From positions 1 to 14,726 of the forward strand of contig JAEDMF010000024.1 in assembly GCA_016303175.1 (NCBI GenBank): a stretch of 14,726 nt of DNA. The letters run 5' to 3'. The notes under the pieces were generated by a model. The model had not been told where the DNA came from, did no database searches, and saw nothing but the letters and a program-made list of their open reading frames with translations. The number at the start of each line of letters is the position of its first letter. Within the stretch, counting starts at the first letter, position 1. The position numbers were made by a program, and so were the translations under genes. Shown here piece after piece: positions 6,372 to 13,531 of this stretch. Source of the stretch: Bacteroidales bacterium. Its GTDB lineage: Bacteria; Bacteroidota; Bacteroidia; Bacteroidales; UBA932.

Positions 6372-6696
6372 TGTAGTTCATTTTGGTCAGTAATTCGCAC
6401 ACCCTGTCGCGGAAATCACCTTGGATGACTATCTGTCCGTCCTTGGCGCTGCCGCCTACGCCGAGTTTGCTCTTGAGGGTTTTTGCCAGCAGGGCAAGGT
6501 CTTCGTCACGGCCGATGAATCCGTCCACCAGGGTGACCTGTTTTCCCGCACGAGCACGCCTGTCTATGCGTACGATCAGTCTTTGACGCGAATTTTCCGG
6601 CGTTTCAACTACTTCTTCCCGTTCTGTCTCATATTGAAAATCCGGATTTGTGGAAAAAACCACACCCAGTCTGTGTTTCCAGTCGCTATCGGCCAT
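6352..6696 (-). CDS. SUI1/eIF1-family translation factor (YciH-like)
   Basis: This 114-residue protein carries the SUI1 domain: RLIVRIDRRARAGKQVTLVDG (about 39-59) and the signature GVGGSAKDGQIVIQGD (79-94), followed by VCELLTKMNYNAR. The family includes eukaryotic and archaeal initiation factor 1. The bacterial YciH members are thought to affect start-site fidelity on the small ribosomal subunit, but their role is less settled. The N-terminal 35 residues are acidic and probably disordered. It is the first gene of the minus-strand operon. Its start is only about 20 nt downstream of a TATATTTG box, implying a very short leader. Its 3' end overlaps the DUF4271 gene by 20 bp. Confidence 0.9.
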   Translation of the reverse strand: MADSDWKHRLGVVFSTNPDFQYETEREEVVETPENSRQRLIVRIDRRARAGKQVTLVDGFIGRDEDLALLAKTLKSKLGVGGSAKDGQIVIQGDFRDRVCELLTKMNYNARRGN

Positions 6697-6709
6697 AATG
6701 GGTATCTTT

Positions 6710-6743
6710 TTTGCAAATATAACGATTTCTATTCGTATCTTTG
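6710..6743 (+). promoter_or_regulatory. Promoter of the DUF2723 gene (Bacteroidetes type)
   Basis: The -33 element TTTG at 6710-6713 and the -7 element TATCTTTG at 6736-6743 are separated by 22 bp, within the known Bacteroidetes spacing. The start codon at 6749 is 5 bp past the box, so the predicted transcript is leaderless or nearly so. The -33 element directly abuts the minus-strand -7 box. Confidence 0.75.
6714..6721 (-). promoter_or_regulatory. -7 promoter element of the SUI1-DUF4271-hemD-rnpA-yidD operon
   Basis: Read on the minus strand, TATATTTG matches TAnnTTTG. The SUI1 start codon (6696) lies 17 bp beyond the box, giving a leader of about 10 nt. No clear minus-strand -33 TTTG is present. 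The box sits inside the + strand promoter spacer, so polymerases could compete for the site. Confidence 0.65.
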
Positions 6744-6748
6744 TACGT

Positions 6749-9700
6749 ATGAATCAGAAGAAATTCTCTTTTTATAATTATCTGACAGCAGCCATCGTGA
6801 CCCTCATTGCGGCGCTCACCTACCTGCTGACATTGGAGCCCAGCGCCTCTTTCTGGGACTGCGGCGAATTCATAGCATCGTCATACAAGCTGGAGGTAGG
6901 CCATCCCCCGGGAAACCCCGTATTCCAGCTGTTTGCCCGCATATTCACCATACCTTTCAGCGGTGAGAATGCCGCCGTTGCCGTGAACGCCCTGAGCGCC
7001 CTGTGCTCCGCCTTCACCATCTTTTTCCTGTACCTGACCATAGTGTTCTTCGCGCGACGTATGGTCACCCCTGCGGTAGAAGGCTCCCGCTACAGTCCTT
7101 CGCAAACTGCCGCCATTCTGCTCAGTGCGGCTGCGGGCTCTCTGATTTACTGTTTTTCGGACACCTTCTGGTTCAGTGCCGTGGAAGGAGAGGTGTATGC
7201 AATGTCCTCTCTTTTCACCGCCCTTGTATTCTGGGCAATGACACGCTGGTACGACCAGGCCGACACTCCCTACGCCAACCGCTGGATAGTGCTGATTTCC
7301 TTTTTGATGGGTCTCTCCATCGGCATACATTTGCTCAATCTGTTGACCATACCCGCGATGGTTTTCATGTACTACTACCGCCAGCGGGAGGACAAGGAAT
7401 ACAGTACGTTGCAGTGGTTGGGCATCTTCGCCCTCGGAGTGGTTCTGCTGGCATTGGTCAATTTTGTTATAATACCATATCTGCCCCTTGTTGCGGCCTA
7501 TTTCGACCTGTTCTTTGTGAACAGCCTTCATTTGCCGTTCAACAGCGGCGCCGTGTTCTTTGTAGTGCTGGTGTTCGCCCTGTGCTTTGCCGGGATGTAT
7601 TTTGCCCGCAAAAAGAATCAGGTCCTCATCCACACGGCCATCTTGTGCTTCACCTGCATAGTGACAGGCTTCAGCCTTTTCAGCATATGCGTGATACGCA
7701 GCGCCGCGAAGACCCCCACGAACGAGTACCAGCCCGACAATGCCTTTACTCTCGTGCGTTATCTCAGCCGTGAGCAGTACGGCAAGACACCTCTCCTGTA
7801 CGGACAGTATTTTGATGCCCCGGCAACGACTGAGCCTACAACCTACTGGGCTCCCCTGAATGGCCGCTACATCAAGACAGCAGGTCAGCCCGATATCATT
7901 TACGATAAGGCCGGCAAGATGTTTTTCCCCCGTATGCACGCCTCAGGGGCAGAAAATGCAGAGTTCTACAATGCCTACATACGCAATGGCAAGAGCGTCA
8001 AAGGCGCCGACTACAAGAAACCCGGCTTCTGGGACAATATGGCGTTCTTCTTCGATTACCAGCTCAACTTCATGTATTGGCGTTATTTCCTGTGGAACTT
8101 TGCGGGACGCCAGAATGACTTTCATTCAAGTTCGCCCGGAGAACTGTTCAAGGGCAATTGGGAGAGCGGGATTCCCTTCATAGACAATTTCCGTCTGGGG
8201 GACCAGAGTGCGGCTCCTGCCTATCTCAAAGAGAACAAGGGCAAGAATCATTATTATTTCCTGCCTCTGTTGCTCGGACTCATAGGACTGTGCTATCAGT
8301 TTGCCCGCGACAAGAGAGGTTGCTGGATAAATTTCCTTATGTTCTTTATGACAGGCATAGCCATTGTGATATTCCTCAACCAGTCGCCATATCAGGTCCG
8401 CGAGAGGGATTATGCCTACGCCGGTTCCTTCTATTTCTTCAGCGTATGGTGCGGCTTTGCCCTGCTTGCCATAATGTCCGCTCTGGGCAAACTGCTGTCC
8501 AAAAAGGGAGAAGGAGTTAAAATGGCCGTTGCCTGCTCTGCCGGTCTGCTCTGCCTTGGCGTACCTGTGCTGATGGCTTGTCAGAACTGGGATGACCACG
8601 ACCGCTCCAACCGCCGTACCGCTGTCGAGATAGGTTACAATTACCTTAATTCTACCGGTCCCCAGGGCATACTTGTAACCCACGGAGACAATGACACTTT
8701 CCCTCTGTGGTACGCTCAGGAAGTGGAAGGCATAAGGAATGACGTGCGCATCTGCAACACTTCCCTGCTGGGCACTGACTGGCACATTGACCAGATGAAG
8801 TACGCCTGCAACAACTCCAAACCCCTGCCTATCAGCGTTCCTCTCGAGCAGTATCTGTACGGCACCAACGAGTTCATCTACATTGTGGACTCTCGCCAGA
8901 CTGTTATTCCTCTGAGAGATGTGATGGCCGTTTTCAAGCATCCCAAGGCAAAGATAGAACTCGCCTCCGGAATGAAGGTGGATTACATATGCAGCCGCCG
9001 TTTCTCCATCCCCGTCAACAAGGAAAACGTTATCAAATACGGCATACTGCCCGCATCATGGGAGTCTCAGATTCCGGATGAAATAGTGCTCACAATCCCG
9101 GAGAAACGTGATTTTATCACCAAGCAGGATCTCTTTATGATGGACTTGCTGGATGGCTATGAGTGGGATCGTCCCATCAATCTTCTGGGAATGGGAGGAG
9201 ATATCAATATGGGCATCAAAGAGTATCTGATGTACGACGGATTCTCATACAAGTTCGTGCCTGTAAAGACGGGCTGCAGACGCAGTGACTGCGGCAAGGC
9301 CGACGTGGATGAATTGTATCGCCTTATGACTGAGGTTTACAAGTTTGATGCGGTGGCAAGAAACGATTATTTTGTGGATTACCAGAATATCTACACCTTC
9401 TGCGGCGTTATGAGCTATAGGGATATGTTCGCCCAGGTTGCGAGGGAACTCAACAAGGCCGGACGTCACGCTCAGGCCGAACAACTGCTGGACAGGGGTC
9501 TGGAGGTGATGAGAGCCTACCCTCTGGAGATGGTGTATCTGCATTTGGGCAATGAACTGGCGGTGTGCAAGATGATAGAGGAATACTTCAATGCGGGCGC
9601 GGATGCCAAGGCTCACGAACTTGCCTCCCGTATGGTGGACGAACTCTTTGTTTCGCTGGAATTTTTCGCCCAGTTCTATACCTATGCCAAGGACGAATTC

Positions 9701-9808
9701 GAGACTTGCGCAACCTATCTGTATTATCTTGCCGACGATTTGCTTACGCCGAATGGGGACACGGAACTTGCCAAGGCCATCAACGACCGTCTGGAATCTA
9801 TGATTTAG
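6749..9808 (+). CDS. DUF2723 (GT-C type) membrane protein, candidate protein O-mannosyltransferase
   Basis: This is a 1019-residue inner-membrane protein. About twelve hydrophobic segments fill the first 610 residues, interrupted by a soluble stretch at about 315-500; a soluble C-terminal part ends in a helical, TPR-like region. The first periplasmic loop holds FWDCGEFIA with Asp37 and Glu40, then GHPPGNP (51-57). This is the acidic-loop arrangement expected of polyprenyl-phosphate-sugar-dependent GT-C enzymes. Other conserved-looking blocks are FWFSAVEGEVYAM, SPYQVRERDYAYAG and HGDNDTFPLWY (645-655). DUF2723 also includes the human O-mannosyltransferase TMEM260, so transfer of a sugar to exported proteins is a reasonable inference; donor and acceptor are unknown. 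An upstream ATG at 6650 would place the promoter and part of the SUI1 gene inside the protein, so the ATG at 6749 (MNQKKFSFY) is preferred. Its stop overlaps that of lepA. Confidence 0.88.
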   Translation: MNQKKFSFYNYLTAAIVTLIAALTYLLTLEPSASFWDCGEFIASSYKLEVGHPPGNPVFQLFARIFTIPFSGENAAVAVNALSALCSAFTIFFLYLTIVFFARRMVTPAVEGSRYSPSQTAAILLSAAAGSLIYCFSDTFWFSAVEGEVYAMSSLFTALVFWAMTRWYDQADTPYANRWIVLISFLMGLSIGIHLLNLLTIPAMVFMYYYRQREDKEYSTLQWLGIFALGVVLLALVNFVIIPYLPLVAAYFDLFFVNSLHLPFNSGAVFFVVLVFALCFAGMYFARKKNQVLIHTAILCFTCIVTGFSLFSICVIRSAAKTPTNEYQPDNAFTLVRYLSREQYGKTPLLYGQYFDAPATTEPTTYWAPLNGRYIKTAGQPDIIYDKAGKMFFPRMHASGAENAEFYNAYIRNGKSVKGADYKKPGFWDNMAFFFDYQLNFMYWRYFLWNFAGRQNDFHSSSPGELFKGNWESGIPFIDNFRLGDQSAAPAYLKENKGKNHYYFLPLLLGLIGLCYQFARDKRGCWINFLMFFMTGIAIVIFLNQSPYQVRERDYAYAGSFYFFSVWCGFALLAIMSALGKLLSKKGEGVKMAVACSAGLLCLGVPVLMACQNWDDHDRSNRRTAVEIGYNYLNSTGPQGILVTHGDNDTFPLWYAQEVEGIRNDVRICNTSLLGTDWHIDQMKYACNNSKPLPISVPLEQYLYGTNEFIYIVDSRQTVIPLRDVMAVFKHPKAKIELASGMKVDYICSRRFSIPVNKENVIKYGILPASWESQIPDEIVLTIPEKRDFITKQDLFMMDLLDGYEWDRPINLLGMGGDINMGIKEYLMYDGFSYKFVPVKTGCRRSDCGKADVDELYRLMTEVYKFDAVARNDYFVDYQNIYTFCGVMSYRDMFAQVARELNKAGRHAQAEQLLDRGLEVMRAYPLEMVYLHLGNELAVCKMIEEYFNAGADAKAHELASRMVDELFVSLEFFAQFYTYAKDEFETCATYLYYLADDLLTPNGDTELAKAINDRLESMI

Positions 9809-11592
9809 TTAATCTTGAGGACAGCCATGAATGCGCTCTGGGGCACTTCCACGGTGCCTATCTGGCGCATTCTCTTTTTACCCTGTTTTTGCTTCTCGAG
9901 CAGTTTGCGCTTTCGGCTGATGTCACCGCCATAACACTTTGCGGTCACGTCCTTGCGCACCGCCTTGACCGTCTCGCGGGCTATGATTTTGGCTCCTATG
10001 GCGGCCTGGATTGCAATGTCGAACTGCTGCCTGGGAATCAGTTCCTTGAGCTTTTCGCAGATTTTCCGCCCGAAGTCATAGGCGTGGTCCTGGTGTATCA
10101 GCGTGCTGAGCGCGTCTGCACTCTCTCCGTTGAGCAGTATGTCCAGTTTAACCAGGCGGGAGAGCCTGTAATCCGTAATGTGGTAGTCGAATGAGGCATA
10201 GCCTTTGGAAATGGACTTGAGCTTGTCATAGAAATCGAAAACTATCTCTGACAGAGGCATCTCGTAGGTGAGTTCCACCCTGTCTGCGCTGATATAGTGC
10301 TCGCTTTTGAGTGTGCCCCTCTTGTCCAGACAGAGTTTCATTATCGGCCCGTAGAAATCGCTCTTCGATATTATCTGCGCGCGTATGTAGGGCTCCTCAA
10401 TGTGGTCTATGAGGGTGGGCGCAGGAAGACCGGAAGGATTGTGTACCTCAACCATCTCCCCCTGTGTCGTCAGCACCTTGTAGGAAACGTTGGGCACTGT
10501 GGTGATGACATCCATTCCGAACTCCCTGAAAAGCCTTTCCTGCACAATCTCCATATGGAGCAGTCCAAGGAAGCCGCAGCGGAAGCCGAAGCCCAGAGCC
10601 AGGGAAGACTCGGGTTCGAAGACGAGGGAGGCATCGTTGAGCTGGAACTTTTCCAGGCTTGCCCTGAGGTCCTCGTATTGGTCGGCCGATACCGGATACA
10701 TACCGGCGAACAGCATTGGTTTCACATCCTCGAATCCCGCGATGGCCTCGGTGCAGGGCCTTTCCAGATGGGTGATGGTGTCTCCAACCTTCACTTCCGT
10801 CGCGGTTTTGATGCCGGAAATGATGTAGCCTACGCTGCCGCAGGGGATGCAGTCCTTGGGTACCATTTTCATCTTGAGTACTCCCACTTCATCTGCGGTG
10901 TACTCCTTGCCCGTGCCCATGAACTTCACCTTGTCTCCCGTATGTATGCAGCCGTTCTCCACCTTGAAGTAGGCAATTATGCCTCTGAATGAGTTGAAAA
11001 CCGAGTCGAAGATGAGGGCCTGCAGGGGAGCTTCGGGGTCTCCGCTCGGGGCCGGAATCCTCTCGCAGATGGCATCCAGGATTTCAGGAACGCCCTGTCC
11101 TGTTTTTCCCGATGCAAGCAGCACGTCTTCCGCCTTGCATCCCAGCATCTCCACCACCTGGTCGCGTACCACGTCCACCATAGCGGACTCCACGTCGATT
11201 TTGTTCAGCACGGGAATTATCTCCAAATCGTGTTCAATGGCCAGATAGAGGTTGCTGATGGTCTGGGCCTGAATTCCCTGGGTTGCATCCACCACCAGCA
11301 GGGCACCCTCGCAGGAGGCGATGGCTCTTGAGACCTCGTAGCTGAAGTCCACGTGCCCCGGAGTGTCTATGAGGTTGAGAGTATAGAGTTCCCCATTGTG
11401 GCGGTAGTCCATCTGTATGGCGTGGCTCTTGATGGTGATGCCCTTTTCTCTTTCGAGGTCCATCGAGTCCAGGACCTGGGCCTCCATATCGCGTTCGGAA
11501 AGGGTTTGGGTTACCTCAAGCATACGGTCGGCAAGTGTACTCTTGCCGTGGTCTATATGAGCTATGATGCAAAAATTCCTTGTTTTTTTCAT
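9805..11592 (-). CDS. lepA: Elongation factor 4 (LepA)
   Basis: This is a ribosome-associated translational GTPase of 595 residues, the family's normal length, implicated in back-translocation and in 30S assembly or initiation. GTPase motifs are intact: AHIDHGKST (11-19), GITIKS (51-56), DTPGH (76-80), NKID (130-133). The LepA-specific C-terminal domain is complete (KDVTAKCYGGDISRKRKLLE, ending VPQSAFMAVLKIN). I chose the ATG at 11592 (MKKTRNFCIIAHIDHG) because it fits the family start and leaves a leader of about 35 nt after the promoter at 11635-11642. An in-frame ATG at 11625 would add 11 atypical residues. The TAA (9805-9807) overlaps the DUF2723 stop, so the two convergent genes share 4 bp. 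Confidence 0.96.
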   Translation of the reverse strand: MKKTRNFCIIAHIDHGKSTLADRMLEVTQTLSERDMEAQVLDSMDLEREKGITIKSHAIQMDYRHNGELYTLNLIDTPGHVDFSYEVSRAIASCEGALLVVDATQGIQAQTISNLYLAIEHDLEIIPVLNKIDVESAMVDVVRDQVVEMLGCKAEDVLLASGKTGQGVPEILDAICERIPAPSGDPEAPLQALIFDSVFNSFRGIIAYFKVENGCIHTGDKVKFMGTGKEYTADEVGVLKMKMVPKDCIPCGSVGYIISGIKTATEVKVGDTITHLERPCTEAIAGFEDVKPMLFAGMYPVSADQYEDLRASLEKFQLNDASLVFEPESSLALGFGFRCGFLGLLHMEIVQERLFREFGMDVITTVPNVSYKVLTTQGEMVEVHNPSGLPAPTLIDHIEEPYIRAQIISKSDFYGPIMKLCLDKRGTLKSEHYISADRVELTYEMPLSEIVFDFYDKLKSISKGYASFDYHITDYRLSRLVKLDILLNGESADALSTLIHQDHAYDFGRKICEKLKELIPRQQFDIAIQAAIGAKIIARETVKAVRKDVTAKCYGGDISRKRKLLEKQKQGKKRMRQIGTVEVPQSAFMAVLKIN

Positions 11593-11634
11593 AGTGATGG
11601 CTGATGCTTTCGTTTTCGCAGTCATTTTCACCGG

Positions 11635-11642
11635 CAAAGATA
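11635..11642 (-). promoter_or_regulatory. -7 promoter element of lepA
   Basis: On the minus strand the sequence is TATCTTTG, a match to TAnnTTTG. The predicted start of transcription is near 11628-11630, about 35 nt before the preferred lepA ATG. I see no convincing -33 TTTG. Confidence 0.6.
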
Positions 11643-11664
11643 GTGGAAAAAAGCCATTTTTTAT

Positions 11665-11672
11665 TAAATTTG
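11665..11672 (+). promoter_or_regulatory. -7 promoter element of the split transketolase genes
   Basis: TAAATTTG matches TAnnTTTG and lies 25 bp before the ATG at 11698, so the predicted leader is roughly 20 nt and AT-rich. It faces away from the lepA promoter 22 bp to its left. No clear -33 TTTG is seen. Confidence 0.55.
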
Positions 11673-11697
11673 TCCATCCTAAAAAGATATAGCTTTT

Positions 11698-12540
11698 ATG
11701 TCACAGACAACTTCTCTCAAAGAAATAGCATCCCAGCTTCGCCGCGACGTGATTCGCATGATAGGTGCGGCAGGAAGCGGACACCCCGGCGGCTCCCTGA
11801 GTTCTGCAGATTTGTTTGCAGCCTTGTACTTCAAGGTGATGAGGCACAACCCCTCCAACTGGACCCGCTCGTCCGCATCTCAGGATGCCTTCATTCTTTC
11901 TGCAGGTCATCTCGCGCCCATTCTTTATGCCTCGCTTGCCCGTTCCGGCTACTTTCCTGTGGGTGAGCTTGCAACTTTGCGTCAGTTCGGTACCCGTCTG
12001 CAGGGCCATCCCTGCGTGGGTCACGGTCTGCCCGGCATAGTCCAGGCCAGCGGTTCTCTCGGACAGGGTCTTGCCTGCGCTGCCGGAATAGCCCTCGCCA
12101 AAAAGATGGATGCCGAGCCCTACAAAGTGTACTGCCTTCTGGGCGATGGAGAATGTGAGGAAGGGGAAATATGGGAGAGCGCAATGTTCTCGGCCAACCA
12201 CAAGCTGGACAACCTCATTGCCATTACGGACTGGAATATGTGCCAGATTGACGGCAATGTGGACGAGGTTGCGGGTCTGGGAGATCTCAAGGCTAAGTGG
12301 GAGGCCTTCGGATGGAACGTGGAAATCGTGGAGGAAGGCAATGACCCCGACATCGTTGCCGAGGCTCTTGTCCGCGCAGGCAGTGTGAAGGATAAGCCCT
12401 CAATGCTGCTTATAAAGACGGAGATGGGCCATGGGGTGGATTTTATGGCAGGTAAGCACGGCTGGCACGGAAAGGCTCCTTCGGCAGAGGAAGTGCAGAG
12501 GGCCCTTGCCCAAATTGATGAAACTCTTGGTGATTATTAA
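11698..12540 (+). CDS. Transketolase, N-terminal (thiamine diphosphate-binding) subunit
   Basis: This 280-residue protein corresponds to the first third of a classical transketolase of about 650 residues. Visible elements are GSGHPGG (26-32), SAGHLAP (68-74), GHP (103-105), SGSLGQG (118-124) and the thiamine diphosphate/Mg motif GDGE at 149-152 ending in DWN at 178-180. It pairs with the next gene to form one enzyme that moves two-carbon ketol units between pentose phosphate and glycolytic sugars. The stop is 18 bp before the start of the second half, and both halves are complete in length, so this is a true two-gene transketolase and not a frameshifted single gene. The start at 11698 lies about 25 bp after a promoter box. 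Confidence 0.93.
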   Translation: MSQTTSLKEIASQLRRDVIRMIGAAGSGHPGGSLSSADLFAALYFKVMRHNPSNWTRSSASQDAFILSAGHLAPILYASLARSGYFPVGELATLRQFGTRLQGHPCVGHGLPGIVQASGSLGQGLACAAGIALAKKMDAEPYKVYCLLGDGECEEGEIWESAMFSANHKLDNLIAITDWNMCQIDGNVDEVAGLGDLKAKWEAFGWNVEIVEEGNDPDIVAEALVRAGSVKDKPSMLLIKTEMGHGVDFMAGKHGWHGKAPSAEEVQRALAQIDETLGDY

Positions 12541-12545
12541 CGGAC

Positions 12546-12550
12546 GGAGG
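12546..12550 (+). promoter_or_regulatory. Strong Shine-Dalgarno site of the second transketolase gene
   Basis: GGAGG lies 8 nt before the ATG at 12559, an ideal spacing. Most other genes here lack any such site, as is usual in Bacteroidetes, which makes this one stand out. It supports the chosen start and could keep the two transketolase halves in balance. Confidence 0.6.
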
Positions 12551-12558
12551 ACAGGACT

Positions 12559-13500
12559 ATGACAAAATATGAAATAAAAGGAAAGAAAGATACACGCAGC
12601 GGTTTTGGAGCAGGTCTTCTCGAGGTTGCGCGCAAGAATCCTGCGGTGGTAGGCCTGGTGGCCGATCTGACCCCTTCGCTCAAAATGGGAGAATTTGCAA
12701 AGGAATTTCCCGAGCGTTTCTTCCAGTGCGGTATAGCTGAGGCCAATATGGCCGGAGTTGCCGCCGGTTTGGCCATAGCGGGCAAAGTTCCCTTCATCGG
12801 GTCCTTCGCCGAGTTTGTGACAGGCCGCATATATGACCAGGTGCGCCAGGAGATAGCTTACGGCAATACCAATGTTAAGATAGCCTCTTCCCACGCCGGC
12901 ATTACCCTCGGCGAGGACGGCGCCACCCACCAGACTATGGAGGACGTGGCTCTTATGAGAGCCCTGCCCAATATGGCGGTTGTGGCTCCCTGCGACTATA
13001 ATCAGACCCTTGCCGCCACCAAGGCTGCGGCGGAGTTCCAAGGCCCCGTGTACCTGCGTTTCGGACGCCCTTCAATGCCCATCTTCACCGATGAAAATCA
13101 GGACTTTGAGATAGGCAAGACCTATGTTATGAATGAAGGCGGCGACGTGACCATCATTGCCTATGGCCACCTTGTATGGCCCGCCCTTGAAGCCGCGCAG
13201 CTCCTGGAGGACAGGGGAATCAGCGCCGAGGTCCTCAATGTTGCCACCATCAAACCCTTGGATAAGGAGACTATTCTGGCGTCTCTGACCAAGACGCGCA
13301 GGTGCATAATCTGCGAGGAACACAATCAGGCCGGCGGTCTGGGTGAAATGATAGCTGCATTGGTGCTGGAAAATGCCGTTGCTATGGAAAGTTTCAAACT
13401 GCTCAACGGCGGCGACCGCTTCGGCGAATCAGGCACACCTGCCCAGCTGATGGCGGAATATGGATTTACGGCAGAAAATATAGCAGCGCTCGCTCAGTAG
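12559..13500 (+). CDS. Transketolase, C-terminal (pyrimidine-binding and C-terminal domain) subunit
   Basis: This 313-residue protein matches the rest of transketolase. The Pyr domain carries the catalytic glutamate in QCGIAEANMAG (Glu61), which activates the thiamine ring of the partner subunit. It is followed by FAEFVTGR (83-90) and the substrate-loop sequence SHAGITLGEDGATHQTMEDV (111-130). The C-terminal domain starts near residue 175 and includes GDVTIIAYGHLVWPALEAA. The partner is the 280-residue protein encoded 18 bp upstream; together they total about 590 residues. A strong GGAGG precedes the ATG. A hairpin just after the stop probably ends the transcript. Confidence 0.93.
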   Translation: MTKYEIKGKKDTRSGFGAGLLEVARKNPAVVGLVADLTPSLKMGEFAKEFPERFFQCGIAEANMAGVAAGLAIAGKVPFIGSFAEFVTGRIYDQVRQEIAYGNTNVKIASSHAGITLGEDGATHQTMEDVALMRALPNMAVVAPCDYNQTLAATKAAAEFQGPVYLRFGRPSMPIFTDENQDFEIGKTYVMNEGGDVTIIAYGHLVWPALEAAQLLEDRGISAEVLNVATIKPLDKETILASLTKTRRCIICEEHNQAGGLGEMIAALVLENAVAMESFKLLNGGDRFGESGTPAQLMAEYGFTAENIAALAQ

Positions 13501-13504
13501 CTTG

Positions 13505-13520
13505 TTCCGCGTTTGCGGAA
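13505..13520. terminator. Candidate bidirectional terminator hairpin between the transketolase genes and alr
   Basis: A perfect inverted repeat, TTCCGC-GTTT-GCGGAA (6-bp stem, 4-nt loop), fills most of the 31-bp gap between two convergent stop codons. A TTG/CAA pair could extend it past a 2-nt bulge. No strong run of T follows on either strand, so it is not a textbook intrinsic terminator. Position and symmetry suggest it serves both sides. Confidence 0.55.
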
Positions 13521-13531
13521 AGCAAAGACGT

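Noticed and set aside
6650..6748. An upstream in-frame extension of the DUF2723 protein
   Set aside because: It would run through a good promoter and the start of the divergent SUI1 gene, and it delays the usual N-terminal membrane segment.
6881..7939. A 352-codon minus-strand frame opposite the DUF2723 gene
   Set aside because: Its His/Gly/Glu-rich translation has no domain pattern, while the opposite strand encodes a coherent membrane protein.
9842..9858. Inverted repeat GGCAC...GTGCC near the lepA 3' end as a terminator
   Set aside because: It encodes conserved LepA residues (GTVEVPQ), has only a 5-bp stem and no T run, so it is more likely chance.
11593..11637. An N-terminal extension of LepA from TTG at 11637 or ATG at 11625
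   Set aside because: The TTG lies inside the -7 promoter box. The ATG at 11592 gives the family-typical N-terminus.
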